Shown here: positions 1-8,424 of the stretch, piece after piece | Position numbering within the stretch: position 1 is the first letter of the stretch | How the letters are laid out: every line of letters begins with the position of its first letter | Assembly (NCBI RefSeq): GCF_013385825.1 | Contig: NZ_JACAPG010000011.1 | Location: forward strand, 70,950 to 134,949 | DNA from: Pseudomonas reactans | Lineage (GTDB): Bacteria > Pseudomonadota > Gammaproteobacteria > Pseudomonadales > Pseudomonadaceae | Direction: 5' to 3' | Length of the DNA: 64,000 bases | Translations under genes and position numbers: made by a program | Notes under the pieces: generated by a model | What the model was told of the DNA's origin: nothing | Seen by the model: only the letters and a program-made list of their open reading frames with translations | Databases searched by the model: none

Positions 1-1
1 C

Positions 2-871
2 GACGGCATTCTGCAGGCGTTGCACGCGGATGCCGACGTGGTGATCACCGGGCGCGTTGCCGACCCTTCGCTATTCCTTGCGCCACAGATGTTTGAATTC
101 GGCTGGGCAGCGGACGATTGGCAGCGTTTGGGGCGTGGCACGCTGGTGGGGCATCTGCTTGAATGCGCCGGGCAAGTCAGCGGCGGCTATTTCGCCGATC
201 CGAGTTTCAAGGATGTGGAGGACTTGGCGCGCCTGGGTTTCCCCTTGGCCGAGATCGCTGAGGACGGTGAGGCGGTGATTACCAAGGTGGGTGGGTCCGG
301 CGGGCGGGTCAGCTGTGCGACGTGCACGGAGCAACTTATCTATGAAGTGCACGACCCGGCGGCTTATCTCACGCCTGACGTAACGGCGGATTTTTCCCAA
401 GTGGGGTTTGTGGCGGAGGGCGTTGATCGCGTTCGCGCCCAAGGTGCAGACGGTCGTGCGCGCCCCGAACAGCTAAAGGTCAGCGTCGGCTATCTGGACG
501 GTTGGATTGGAGAGGGGCAGATGTCCTACGGTGGTCCCGGTGCTGTCGCACGGGCGCAGCTGGCGCGGGATGTCGTCCTCAAGCGGCTCGAGTTGATGGG
601 CGTAAGGATGCAGGAGGTGCGTGCCGAGCTGATTGGCGTGGACTCGCTCCACGGCCCGCGCAGTACAGTCGAGCCTTGGGAAGTGCGCCTGCGCGTGGCG
701 GCTCGCTGTGACGATCGCGGTGAGGCGATACGCGTGGGCAATGAAGTGGAAACCCTCTACACCAACGGCCCGTCGGGCGGCGGCGGCGCCAGCAAAAGCG
801 TGCGTCAGGTGGTGGCGGTGGCGTCGTTGTTGCTGCCGCGCGATAAGGTCAACCCGAGGATCGAAGCATGA
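2..871 (+). CDS. AtuA-like (DUF1446) protein, 5' end outside the window
   Basis: The reading frame is open from base 2, so the gene starts upstream of the window; about 289 C-terminal residues are visible. Segments such as DADVVITGRVADPSLFLAP, the TKVGGSGG motif and YGGPGAVARAQLA are typical of the DUF1446/AtuA family. This family is named for acyclic terpene (citronellol/geraniol) utilisation but is widespread in CoA-linked catabolic clusters, and its exact reaction is unsettled. The gene overlaps the next one by ATGA, so the two are translationally coupled. In many bacteria the large domain and the small C-terminal domain are one polypeptide; here they are separate genes. The family assignment is firm, but involvement in terpene metabolism is not shown. 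Confidence 0.85.
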   Translation, partial: DGILQALHADADVVITGRVADPSLFLAPQMFEFGWAADDWQRLGRGTLVGHLLECAGQVSGGYFADPSFKDVEDLARLGFPLAEIAEDGEAVITKVGGSGGRVSCATCTEQLIYEVHDPAAYLTPDVTADFSQVGFVAEGVDRVRAQGADGRARPEQLKVSVGYLDGWIGEGQMSYGGPGAVARAQLARDVVLKRLELMGVRMQEVRAELIGVDSLHGPRSTVEPWEVRLRVAARCDDRGEAIRVGNEVETLYTNGPSGGGGASKSVRQVVAVASLLLPRDKVNPRIEA

Positions 872-1185
872 AGCTGCAGATGCTGGCCCATTCCCGCACT
901 GGGGATAAGGGCGATACGTCGAACATTTCGATCATTGCCTATCGTGTCGAGGATTACCCACTGCTCTGCGAACAGTTGACAGCCGAGCGTGTGGCCGAGT
1001 TTTTCGCGGGGTTGCGTGAGCCCGGCGCAGCGCCTGTTCGGCGCTATGCATTGCCGAATGTGCAGGCGCTCAACTTCGTGCTGCCGGGCATCCTGCGCAG
1101 TGGCGTCACCCGTTCGTTGGCGTTGGATGCCCATGGCAAGTGCCTAGGGTCTGCGCTGCTGGATCTGGATATCAACGATCTGTAG
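868..1185 (+). CDS. Small AtuA-like C-terminal (ferredoxin-fold) domain protein
   Basis: This 105-residue protein begins MKLQMLAHSRTGDKGDTSN. The HSRTGDKGDTSNI motif is the hallmark of the small domain that follows DUF1446 in AtuA-type proteins. It overlaps the upstream AtuA-like gene by 4 bases (ATGA) and probably forms a complex with that protein. Near the C-terminus, LNFVLPGILRSGVTRSLALD is also conserved in the family. The TAG stop codon lies inside the first bases of a REP palindrome that starts at 1181. No catalytic role can be read from the sequence. Confidence 0.82.
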   Translation: MKLQMLAHSRTGDKGDTSNISIIAYRVEDYPLLCEQLTAERVAEFFAGLREPGAAPVRRYALPNVQALNFVLPGILRSGVTRSLALDAHGKCLGSALLDLDINDL

Positions 1186-1267
1186 GAGCCCGGCTTGCCG
1201 GCGATGAGGCCCCACCGGCAGGCGGCGATCTTTTCGGACGCCATCGCCGGCAAGCCGGGCTCCTACA
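1181..1267. repeat. REPIN (paired REP palindrome), GCCGGC type
   Basis: Two inverted copies of TGTAGGAGCCCGGCTTGCCG face each other across a short spacer and end in CAAGCCGGGCTCCTACA. This is the usual Pseudomonas REP doublet, mobilised by RAYT transposases; no RAYT gene lies in the window. The left edge overlaps the stop codon of the preceding gene. It could also act as a transcript-end hairpin. Confidence 0.85.
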
Positions 1268-1280
1268 GGTGGGGGGGCTG

Positions 1281-1652
1281 TCAGACTGCTGCGAAACGCT
1301 TATCGAGGTAATCAATGATCACCTTGGAGTCATACATCCAGGTGGTCTGGCCATTCTCTTCGATACGCAGGCACGGCACCTTGATCTTGCCGCCTTGCTC
1401 CAGCAGGGTCTGACGGTCCTGTTCGTTGTTCTTCGCATCTTTCAACGCCACCGGTACGTTCAGGCGGTGCAGGGTACGGCGCGTCTTCACGCAGAATGGG
1501 CAAGCGTGGAACTGATACAGCGTCAGCTCCTTGGCCGCTGCATTCACCTGTGCCTGTTGCTCGGCGGAACGCTGCTTTTTGCGTGGGCGGGTAAGAAAGT
1601 CGCCCGCGATGATGACGTGGCCGAGGCCCACTCGAAGTGCTTTGACGAACAT
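1281..1652 (-). CDS. Glutaredoxin-family protein (GST N-terminal-type thioredoxin fold)
   Basis: A 123-residue thioredoxin-fold protein. A moderately hydrophobic N-terminal segment (residues 1-20) is followed by a basic stretch RPRKKQR, then the glutaredoxin domain beginning ELTLYQFHACPFCVKTRR. The CPFC motif at about residues 52-55 is the redox-active dithiol, and KVPCLRI supplies the cis-proline glutathione site. The likely role is a glutathione-dependent disulfide reductase or thiol-transfer protein, perhaps membrane associated through the N-terminus. The start is supported by AGAGG about 8 bases upstream of the ATG. It is transcribed leftwards and separated from folE by a terminator. Confidence 0.85.
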   Translation of the reverse strand: MFVKALRVGLGHVIIAGDFLTRPRKKQRSAEQQAQVNAAAKELTLYQFHACPFCVKTRRTLHRLNVPVALKDAKNNEQDRQTLLEQGGKIKVPCLRIEENGQTTWMYDSKVIIDYLDKRFAAV

Positions 1653-1710
1653 GGCTGAAACCTCTTGCCCATGAAGAAGGGGCCGCAGCTTACCTCAATT
1701 TTGCAGGCGA

Positions 1711-1741
1711 AAAAAAACCGGCGATGAACGCCGGTTTTTTT
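1711..1741. terminator. Bidirectional intrinsic terminator
   Basis: An 8-bp stem AACCGGCG/CGCCGGTT with an ATGAA loop is flanked by an A-tract on the left and a T-tract on the right. It lies just past the folE stop and before the glutaredoxin gene, so on the minus strand it ends folE transcription. Confidence 0.85.
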
Positions 1742-1753
1742 GTGCGCAGCCTG

Positions 1754-2299
1754 TTACTTGATCAGGCTGAGGAATTCGCTGCGGGTGGCCGCGTTTTCGC
1801 GGAACTCACCCAGCATCACCGAGGTGATCATCGACGAATTCTGCTTCTCCACACCGCGCATCATCATGCACATGTGCTTGGCCTCGATCACCACGGCAAC
1901 GCCCAGGGCGCCGGTCACTTGCAACACGGCATCAGCGATCTGGCGGCTGAGGTTTTCCTGGATCTGCAGGCGGCGTGCGTACATGTCGACAATCCGCGCA
2001 ACCTTGGACAGGCCCAGCACTTTGCCGCTCGGGATATAGGCCACGTGGGCCTTGCCGATGAACGGCAGCAGGTGGTGTTCGCACAGCGAGTACAACTCGA
2101 TGTCCTTGACCAGCACCATTTCGCTGTTGTCGGAGCTGAACAAGGCACCGTTGGTGACTTCTTCCAGAGTCTGCTCATAGCCGCGGCAGAGGTACTGCAT
2201 CGCTTTGGCGGCACGCTTTGGCGTGTCGAGCAGGCCCTCGCGGGAAACGTCCTCGCCGAGTTGGCCGAGGATCGCGGTGTAATTCTGTTCCAGGGACAT
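1754..2299 (-). CDS. folE: GTP cyclohydrolase I (FolE)
   Basis: It converts GTP to 7,8-dihydroneopterin triphosphate, the first step of folate/tetrahydropterin synthesis, in the cytoplasm. The 181-residue product has the zinc and active-site motif LCEHHLLPF (Cys73, His76) and the second zinc cysteine in [10 protein letters not shown] (about Cys144). The ATG at 2299 ([11 protein letters not shown]) was chosen because it gives the family's usual length; an upstream in-frame ATG would add 25 unrelated residues. Pseudomonads commonly carry two folE paralogues. By my recollection of PAO1 gene order (Smr, isochorismatase-like, prmB, aroC next door) this corresponds to the copy called folE2 there, despite being a type I enzyme. 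Confidence 0.95.
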   Translation of the reverse strand: MSLEQNYTAILGQLGEDVSREGLLDTPKRAAKAMQYLCRGYEQTLEEVTNGALFSSDNSEMVLVKDIELYSLCEHHLLPFIGKAHVAYIPSGKVLGLSKVARIVDMYARRLQIQENLSRQIADAVLQVTGALGVAVVIEAKHMCMMMRGVEKQNSSMITSVMLGEFRENAATRSEFLSLIK

Positions 2300-2377
2300 G
2301 AAACTACCTGTGGGATTTTCGCAAAGCGCAAGGTTACGGTGGCGGGCACATCGCTGCAAGCCTGACGATGGCACTTG

Positions 2378-2935
2378 TTACTCGTCGCGCCCTTCCATCA
2401 TGGTGCGCTTGAGCATCACATACACCGCCCCCGCGCCGCCATGGCGGGCCTGGCATGAGGTAAAGCCGAGCACCTGGGCATGCTGGCGCAGCCAGGTGTT
2501 GACGTGGCTTTTGATCATGGGGCGCTTGCCGTCCAGCCGCACGGCCTTGCCGTGGGTGACGCGTACGCAGCGGATTTCGAACTTGGTGGCTTCAGCCAGG
2601 AAGGCCCATAGGGTTTCCCGGGCTTTTTCGACATTCATGCCATGCAGGTCAAGGCTGCCTTCGAACGGGATCTGGCCAGCCTGGAGCTTGCGCATCTGGC
2701 TTTCCTGCACGCCGTCGCGGGCCCACATCAGCTCGTCTTCCGGGCCGACGTCGATCACGAACTGGTCCGACAGGCCGTCCACGGTGGTGGCGTCAGTGCG
2801 CACGGTCGCGGCCTGGCGCAGCTTGGCGATCTGCGCGCGGTCGGCCTTGGGTTTGCCGGTGTCGGCGCGGTCGTGCTTGATCGGCTTGACGCCGCGCAGC
2901 TCGTTTTTGAACAGGGAAAAATCGTCGTCTTGCAT
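2378..2935 (-). CDS. Smr-domain protein (SmrA/MutS2-C-terminal type)
   Basis: A 185-residue protein with a C-terminal Smr domain (about residues 90-180). The SLDLHGMNVEKA motif is the LDLHG signature, and RVTHGKAVRLDGKRPMIKS matches the TH/sGxG region, although the second motif is not the perfect HGKG form. Smr domains nick DNA or cleave RNA; stand-alone versions such as E. coli SmrA/SmrB act as endonucleases, SmrB on mRNA at collided ribosomes. The N-terminal 85 residues are charged and probably disordered. It lies 78 bases upstream of folE on the same strand. Confidence 0.85.
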   Translation of the reverse strand: MQDDDFSLFKNELRGVKPIKHDRADTGKPKADRAQIAKLRQAATVRTDATTVDGLSDQFVIDVGPEDELMWARDGVQESQMRKLQAGQIPFEGSLDLHGMNVEKARETLWAFLAEATKFEIRCVRVTHGKAVRLDGKRPMIKSHVNTWLRQHAQVLGFTSCQARHGGAGAVYVMLKRTMMEGRDE

Positions 2936-3010
2936 GTTGGCCTCCGCGAAGGGCGGGCAGTTTACCTAAATCGCGGCGGCCAGGGCGCAGGAAACGCTAT
3001 TCAAGCGCCA

Positions 3011-3331
3011 TCAGTCGTGCTTTTTCATCAGGTGTGAAGCGATGTTCAGCGACAACGGTTGACGCATCTTCCGACGGCTGCGCCGCCATAACCATACGCC
3101 CAACCACAGCACCAGCAGCCCGATCACCAACAAAATCGCCGAGCCGCCAGGGCTGGCATTCAATTCACCAAGGGCTGGCGAGTGACCAAACAAACCGGCG
3201 CCACCAGCGCCGGCCAACAGCAAACCAACTATCGCCAGCAACGCGGCAATGCCGGCTACCAGGCGCAGACGCCAGTTGCTCGGGCCCTTGGGGCGCAAGC
3301 GACGAGCGTCAAAACCATCGGATATCTTCAT
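3011..3331 (-). CDS. Small two-helix membrane protein, unknown function
   Basis: This 106-residue protein has a basic N-terminus (DARRLRPKGPSNWRLR) and two clear transmembrane helices: residues about 22-45 (LVAGIAALLAIVGLLLAGAG) and about 64-84 (SAILLVIGLLVLWLGVWLW). A short basic, cytoplasmic-looking tail follows. I recognise no domain. Its position between the Smr gene and the isochorismatase-like gene, both on the same strand, suggests co-transcription at most. Codon use looks like its neighbours, so it is probably a genuine gene. Confidence 0.6.
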   Translation of the reverse strand: MKISDGFDARRLRPKGPSNWRLRLVAGIAALLAIVGLLLAGAGGAGLFGHSPALGELNASPGGSAILLVIGLLVLWLGVWLWRRSRRKMRQPLSLNIASHLMKKHD

Positions 3332-3472
3332 TCCGACCTTTCCTCCAGGGTATCGGCCCTTCGACCGGACAATACACAGGTTGTTCCGGGGGGAGGGGTA
3401 AATGCGCCAAATGAGAGGGCTTTGCAGATGAGCGGGGCCGTAAACAGGCCGCGCCGCTCATCAGAAGGTCGA

Positions 3473-4063
3473 TCAGATCAGATCTTTGGTCAACGCCAGG
3501 GTGGCGAAGTTGTCGGCCATGATGGCCATTTCGGTTTGTTGCACGTGCTCGGCGCTGAGGATGCCACCTTTGTAAGGCAGGTCGCGGGTGGCGCAGGCGT
3601 CTTCCACGAGGGTGCAGCGAAAGCCCAGGTTCTTGGCGGCGCGCACGGTGGTGCTGACGCTGGAGTGGCTCATGAAGCCGCAGACGATCAGGTCCAGGGA
3701 GCCGAGGTCCTGCAAGTGTTTTTCCAGGCCGGTGCCATGAAAGGCGCTGGGCAGCAGCTTGCCGATGATGGTTTCGTCGCCTTCCGGCTCAAGCCCTGGA
3801 ATGAATTCGCCGCGTTCGCCCTGTGGGTCGAACAGGCCGCCCACGGTGCCCAGGTGACGCACATGCACGATCGGGCGCCCGGCGTTGCGGGCGGCTGACA
3901 CAAGTTGCTTGATGTTGCCGACGGCCGCGTCCATGCCCGAGAGGGCGAGCGGGCCGTTGAGGTATTCCTTCTGGGCGTCGATGATCACGAGGGTCGCATG
4001 GCTGAGGTTCGCTGCTGCGTAACCACGACCGCTGAGTTGAAACATCGTCTTTGGAACGGACAT
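3473..4063 (-). CDS. Isochorismatase/cysteine-hydrolase family protein with Ser at the nucleophile position
   Basis: This 196-residue alpha/beta hydrolase belongs to the isochorismatase-like superfamily: TLVIIDAQKEYL supplies the catalytic Asp and IIGKLLPSAF the Lys. At the position of the usual Cys nucleophile (GxxTxxCVxxT), the sequence reads GFMSHSSVSTTVRAA, so Ser replaces Cys. True isochorismatases (EntB, PhzD) also lack the Cys but usually have Gly. The reaction is therefore uncertain: neither a nicotinamidase-type amidase nor an assured isochorismatase. The start is the ATG at 4063, with GGAG close upstream; an upstream in-frame start would add a non-homologous 60 residues. Confidence 0.85.
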   Translation of the reverse strand: MSVPKTMFQLSGRGYAAANLSHATLVIIDAQKEYLNGPLALSGMDAAVGNIKQLVSAARNAGRPIVHVRHLGTVGGLFDPQGERGEFIPGLEPEGDETIIGKLLPSAFHGTGLEKHLQDLGSLDLIVCGFMSHSSVSTTVRAAKNLGFRCTLVEDACATRDLPYKGGILSAEHVQQTEMAIMADNFATLALTKDLI

Positions 4064-4302
4064 TCTGGGGCTCCTGTGAGGGGGGCTTTTGCGACATTGT
4101 CCACTGGCTGAGCGGTTCTGTGAATCGCTACCATCGTAAGGTACGCCGTTGTTGACGTGCAGCCATGTCAAGAGGTGGGCCTGTTTAACACAATGATGGC
4201 AATTTGGATGAAATCCGACGGGTGGCGAAGGGTTTTCGTACATCGTCGGTACAGGTGAAGGCTGTTAGAATCGCCAGTCGTTTTTTCCAGGAGCTTGCCC
4301 CC

Positions 4303-5211
4303 GTGACCACTTCCCGCCTGCGCACCTTGCGCGACCATATCCGTTGGGCTGTCAGCCGTTTCCATGGGGAAGACCTGTTTTTTGGCCATGGCACCGATAA
4401 TGCCTGGGATGATGCCCGGCAACTGGTGCTCGGTGCCTTGCACTTGCCGTGGGAAATTGCCGACAGCTACCTCGACTGCAACCTGGAAGAAGAGGAAGTC
4501 GCCCACCTGCAACGTTTGTTGCATCGCCGCATCCACGAACGGGTGCCGACACCTTACCTGATCGGCGAGGCCTGGTTCTGTGGTATGTCGTTTATCGTCG
4601 ATGAACGCGTGCTGATTCCGCGTTCACCGATCGGCGAACTGATCGAAAACCGCTTCGAACCCTGGTTGGCGCAGCCACCGGCACGCATCCTCGACCTGTG
4701 CACCGGTTCCGGTTGCATTGGTATCGCCTGCGCTTATGAGTTCCAGGACGCCGAAGTGGTGCTGGGGGACTTGTCCTTCGAGGCCTTGGAAGTGGCCAAC
4801 CAGAACATCGAACGCCATGGCGTCGATGAGCGTGTCTACACCGTGCAGGGTGACGGATTCGATGGCCTGCCGGGCCAGCGCTTTGACCTGATCGTGTCCA
4901 ACCCGCCGTATGTGGATGCCGAAGACTTCGCCGACATGCCCGACGAATACCAGCACGAGCCGGAACTGGGCCTGGCGTGTGGCGACGACGGTTTGAACCT
5001 GGTGCGGCGCATGCTGGCCGAAGCGGCGGACCACCTGACCGAGAAGGGGTTGCTGATTGTTGAAGTGGGTAACAGTCAGGTGCACGTGGAGGCGTTGTAC
5101 CCGGAAGTGGACTTCGCGTGGCTGGACTTCCAGCGCGGTGGTCACGGGGTGTTCATGTTGACGGCTGAGCAGTGCCGCCAGCATCAGGCGGTGTTCGCCG
5201 CCCGAGTGTGA
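4303..5211 (+). CDS. prmB: Ribosomal protein L3 glutamine N5-methyltransferase PrmB
   Basis: It transfers a methyl group from SAM to the conserved glutamine of ribosomal protein uL3 during large-subunit assembly. The 302-residue product has the HemK/PrmB N-terminal helical region, the SAM-binding [10 protein letters not shown] (about 131-140) and the substrate-glutamine motif NPPY (about 200-203). The GTG start is preceded by CCAGGAG and gives the standard length. An earlier in-frame ATG at 4204 would add 33 residues that resemble nothing in the family. A REPIN follows the stop. The gene diverges from the isochorismatase-like gene. Confidence 0.94.
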   Translation: MTTSRLRTLRDHIRWAVSRFHGEDLFFGHGTDNAWDDARQLVLGALHLPWEIADSYLDCNLEEEEVAHLQRLLHRRIHERVPTPYLIGEAWFCGMSFIVDERVLIPRSPIGELIENRFEPWLAQPPARILDLCTGSGCIGIACAYEFQDAEVVLGDLSFEALEVANQNIERHGVDERVYTVQGDGFDGLPGQRFDLIVSNPPYVDAEDFADMPDEYQHEPELGLACGDDGLNLVRRMLAEAADHLTEKGLLIVEVGNSQVHVEALYPEVDFAWLDFQRGGHGVFMLTAEQCRQHQAVFAARV

Positions 5212-5220
5212 CGCACACCC

Positions 5221-5287
5221 TGTAGGAGCCCGGCTTGCCGGCGATGGCGATCTTGCAGACACCATCGCCGGTAAGCCGGCTCCTACA
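5221..5287. repeat. REPIN, GCCGGC type, short spacer
   Basis: TGTAGGAGCCCGGCTTGCCG is followed about 25 bases later by its near-inverse, ending GGTAAGCCGGCTCCTACA. It is the same family as the element at 1181, with one arm diverged (GTAAGCCGGC against GCAAGCCGGGC). It lies 10 bases past the prmB stop. Confidence 0.82.
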
Positions 5288-5310
5288 GGAGAATCAATCA
5301 TGCATTTGGA

Positions 5311-6117
5311 TTAGCGGTGTGTAGCAATCCAGATCAACAACCCCGCCTGAAACACCGTAAACGCCACCAGGCACGTGATGGTAAAGCGCAAGCCGCTGTC
5401 CTCACGCTTGAACTTGGTGACCTTTTCCTCTTCCTTGCGCAGCTTCACTTCCTGCTCCGCCAGGTTCTGTTCGGCCTGTTGCAGCATTTGCGCCGCTTCC
5501 AGAATCTCCACGAACTGCACTTTTTCAGTGTTCCAACTGTCCAGCACATCACTGACCTTGCCCGGCTGCACGTTACCCTTAAGGTGCTGCACATCGGCGT
5601 AAGCCACATCAAAACCCTGGATGCGCAGGAAGTGATCGCGGCGCAGGCGGGTGGCTTCGTTCAGCGCATCTTTGTTGGCCAGGTCAACGCCATCGACGCG
5701 GTAGTGCGACCATTTCTTTTTCGCCCAGGCAGCGCCTTGGGCCACCAGGAAGCGCCCGATGCCACGGTTGGCCGGTTCGATTTCCAGGCTGTTGCCGGGG
5801 CCGAAGTGCACGCGGTGCGTGTCGTGATCAACCCAGATATCCAGGTGATTCTGTTCACGGCGCACGCGCTGGCCGGGCAACTGAATGACCATGCGCAACA
5901 GGCTGTGGTGTTTGTCATTACGCTCGGCATAGCCGAACTGCACGAAGCGCAAAGGCCGCACGCCAGTGGCGCGGTCGGTGGCCAGGGGCGCCAGGCGCAG
6001 CATTTTGAAATGCTCGGCCTGGACATCCGCCCACGGTAGGGGCGCCGCGTCGACGGCCTCGGTTTTGTCAGCCGGGGTGTCGGCGGTGGATTCCGGTGTT
6101 GCTTCAGTGGTTGTCAT
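5311..6117 (-). CDS. Hypothetical tail-anchored protein with coiled coil
   Basis: This 268-residue protein has three parts. The first is a Thr/Glu/Ala/Asp-rich N-terminus (1-30). The second is a globular middle with a GIGRFLVAQGAAWAKKKW segment and a following DHFLRIQGFDVAY that are faintly reminiscent of GNAT acetyltransferases. The third is a long Glu/Gln/Lys-rich coiled coil (about 195-240, EAAQMLQQAEQNLAEQEVK) ending in one transmembrane helix (FTITCLVAFTVFQAGLLIWI). It is probably anchored in the inner membrane with the bulk in the cytoplasm. I do not recognise the family, and the acetyltransferase resemblance is only a visual impression. Confidence 0.7.
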   Translation of the reverse strand: MTTTEATPESTADTPADKTEAVDAAPLPWADVQAEHFKMLRLAPLATDRATGVRPLRFVQFGYAERNDKHHSLLRMVIQLPGQRVRREQNHLDIWVDHDTHRVHFGPGNSLEIEPANRGIGRFLVAQGAAWAKKKWSHYRVDGVDLANKDALNEATRLRRDHFLRIQGFDVAYADVQHLKGNVQPGKVSDVLDSWNTEKVQFVEILEAAQMLQQAEQNLAEQEVKLRKEEEKVTKFKREDSGLRFTITCLVAFTVFQAGLLIWIATHR

Positions 6118-6135
6118 GCGGCGCGATCCTGTCCA

Positions 6136-6177
6136 AGCCCAGCGAGTCGACAGTCTTTTTACTGTCGACTCTGGGCT
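6136..6177. other. Long perfect-arm intergenic hairpin
   Basis: AGTCGACAGT and ACTGTCGACT flank a CTTTTT loop. The stem is extended outward by AGCCCAG/CTGGGCT across a 2-base bulge, giving about 17 paired bases. It lies between two minus-strand genes, 19 bases upstream of the downstream gene's ATG. There is no T-tract past the stem on the minus strand, so it may be an attenuator-like or mRNA-stabilising structure rather than a simple terminator. Confidence 0.6.
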
Positions 6178-6216
6178 TATCGGCCGCTTTCCCCAGGACT
6201 GGAGGCAAATTGTCGC

Positions 6217-7179
6217 TTAACGGGGTTGAAGTCCGTCGATAAAGCGCACCAGACGGTTGCCCAGCTCGGCGGCAAGGGGCAGTTGCGGGTCGTTGTAGGA
6301 GGCCAATTGCTGTTTCACATCGTTGGGCACGATGCGCATCACGTGGTTCATGCCCTCGATCAGCACAAGCTGCGCGTCGGGCTTGGCCTTTTTCAGTTGC
6401 TGGGCATCGCCGACGCCGACCTGGATATCGTTGGTGCCCTGGATGATCAGTGCCGGCATGTTCAATTTGGCAAAGGCTGCCGAAGGATCGGCCCGGAACA
6501 GGCTGATCAGATACGGCTGCACACTGGGTCGGAAAATGCCTTCCAGTGGCCCGGGCACATCCGCATCCACTTGGCCGGCCTTGAGATGATCGAGGATTTG
6601 GTTGCTGCGCAGCAGCAGGGCAGGGGGCAGGTGATCGGCCAGTTGTTGGCGGATGACTTGATCCACCGGGCGCGCGCTGCCGGACAGCGAGACCACGCCC
6701 GCCGGGTCCAATTGCGGCGCGGCGAGGGCCGCTACCAACGCTCCTTCGCTGTGGCCCAGCACAATCAGCGGGCCCATGCGTTTGTCGGCCTTGAGCAATT
6801 TGCCCCAGGCCACGGCGTCGGCGACGTAGGCGTCCAGGGTCAGGTTGCGTTCGTCGGGGGTGGCCGCCAGGCTGGCCGCGACGCCGCGCTTGTCGTAGCG
6901 CACGCTGGCGATGTTATGCCGCGCCAGCACCCAGGCCAGGCGTTTGAGGCTGTCGTTGCGCGCGCCGTCGGCACTGTTGCCGTTGCGGTCGGTAGGGCCG
7001 GAACCGGCGATGATCAGCACCACCGGTACTGGCTTGTCGGATTTGGGTAGCAAGAGCGAACCAAACAGCTCGCCGCTACCGGTGTCGAGGCTGATAGGCC
7101 GTTGCAGCACCACAGGGGAGGCGGCGAAGCCCAGGCTGGAAAACAGGGTGAGGGTCAAAAGCAGAACTCGCAGCATCAT
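6217..7179 (-). CDS. Secreted/periplasmic alpha/beta hydrolase
   Basis: This 320-residue protein has a cleavable-looking signal peptide (MMLRVLLLTLTLFSSLGFAA, cleavage near 19-20). An alpha/beta-hydrolase core follows: the oxyanion segment IIAGSGPTDRNGNS, the nucleophile elbow GHSEGA (Ser144), an acid in the IIQGTNDIQV region and the C-terminal His in GMNHVMR. The domain resembles the dienelactone-hydrolase/S9-like esterases annotated in pseudomonads as alpha/beta fold hydrolases. The substrate is unknown. A paired Met-Met start leaves a one-residue ambiguity. The gene diverges from aroC. Confidence 0.85.
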   Translation of the reverse strand: MMLRVLLLTLTLFSSLGFAASPVVLQRPISLDTGSGELFGSLLLPKSDKPVPVVLIIAGSGPTDRNGNSADGARNDSLKRLAWVLARHNIASVRYDKRGVAASLAATPDERNLTLDAYVADAVAWGKLLKADKRMGPLIVLGHSEGALVAALAAPQLDPAGVVSLSGSARPVDQVIRQQLADHLPPALLLRSNQILDHLKAGQVDADVPGPLEGIFRPSVQPYLISLFRADPSAAFAKLNMPALIIQGTNDIQVGVGDAQQLKKAKPDAQLVLIEGMNHVMRIVPNDVKQQLASYNDPQLPLAAELGNRLVRFIDGLQPR

Positions 7180-7322
7180 CGCGCCATTATGAGAGAGGTG
7201 CCGGTTGGACCAAGGTCTACCGCTAAGGTTTCGAGGATGAACTACTCGGTTAGCCTGCGTATACTGGCCGCCTTAAGTTATTACGGTTGACTTGATTCAA
7301 CTGATTTCACGGAGCGCCCTGC

Positions 7323-8414
7323 ATGTCCGGCAATACCTTCGGCAAGCTGTTCACTGTCACCACCGCGGGCGAAAGCCATGGCCCAGCGTTGGTCGCCATC
7401 GTCGACGGCTGCCCGCCAGGCCTCGAGCTGTCCCTGGAAGACCTGCAGCGCGACCTCGACCGCCGCAAGCCCGGCACCAGCCGCCACACGACCCAGCGCC
7501 AGGAGCCCGACGAAGTCGAGATCCTCTCCGGCGTGTTCGAAGGCCGCACCACCGGTTGCGCCATCGGCCTGTTGATCCGCAACACTGACCAGAAGTCCAA
7601 GGACTACTCGGCGATCAAGGACCTGTTCCGCCCGGCCCACGCCGACTACACCTATCACCACAAATACGGCGAGCGCGACTACCGTGGTGGCGGCCGCAGC
7701 TCGGCGCGCGAAACCGCGATGCGCGTGGCGGCCGGTGCCATCGCCAAGAAATACCTGGCGACCCAGGGCATTGTGATCCGTGGCTACATGAGCCAGTTGG
7801 GCCCGATTGAAATCCCGTTCAAGACCTGGGACAGCGTGGAAGACAACGCCTTCTTCAGCCCCGACCCGGACAAGGTGCCGGAACTGGAAGCCTACATGGA
7901 CCAGTTGCGCCGCGACCAGGACTCCGTCGGCGCCAAGATCACCGTGGTCGCTGAGGGCGTGAAGCCTGGCCTGGGTGAACCGATCTTCGACCGTCTCGAC
8001 GCTGAACTGGCCCATGCGCTGATGAGCATCAACGCGGTGAAAGGCGTGGAAATCGGCGCCGGTTTTGCGTGTGTGTCCCAGCGCGGCACCGAGCACCGCG
8101 ACGAGCTGACCCCGGAAGGTTTTCTCAGCAACAACGCGGGCGGCATCCTCGGTGGCATTTCTTCCGGTCAGCCGATTGTGGCGCACCTGGCGCTCAAGGC
8201 GACGTCGAGCATCACCACACCGGGCCGTTCGATCGACGTACATGGCAACCCGGTGGACGTGATCACCAAGGGGCGCCACGATCCTTGCGTCGGCATCCGT
8301 GCCACACCGATCGCCGAAGCAATGATGGCCATCGTGTTGATGGATCACCTGCTGCGCAACCGCGGGCAGAATGCCGATGTTCGCGTGAGTACGCCGGTGC
8401 TGGGCCAGCTGTGA
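7323..8414 (+). CDS. aroC: Chorismate synthase (AroC)
   Basis: It catalyses the trans-1,4 elimination of phosphate from EPSP to give chorismate, the last step of the shikimate pathway; it needs reduced FMN. The product is 363 residues, the usual length. Family signatures visible include [18 protein letters not shown] at the N-terminus, [19 protein letters not shown] near residue 120-140 and the C-terminal [18 protein letters not shown]. It is transcribed rightwards with the MFS gene starting 10 bases after its stop, so the two probably share a transcript. Confidence 0.97.
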   Translation: MSGNTFGKLFTVTTAGESHGPALVAIVDGCPPGLELSLEDLQRDLDRRKPGTSRHTTQRQEPDEVEILSGVFEGRTTGCAIGLLIRNTDQKSKDYSAIKDLFRPAHADYTYHHKYGERDYRGGGRSSARETAMRVAAGAIAKKYLATQGIVIRGYMSQLGPIEIPFKTWDSVEDNAFFSPDPDKVPELEAYMDQLRRDQDSVGAKITVVAEGVKPGLGEPIFDRLDAELAHALMSINAVKGVEIGAGFACVSQRGTEHRDELTPEGFLSNNAGGILGGISSGQPIVAHLALKATSSITTPGRSIDVHGNPVDVITKGRHDPCVGIRATPIAEAMMAIVLMDHLLRNRGQNADVRVSTPVLGQL

Positions 8415-8424
8415 CGGTTCGGCT

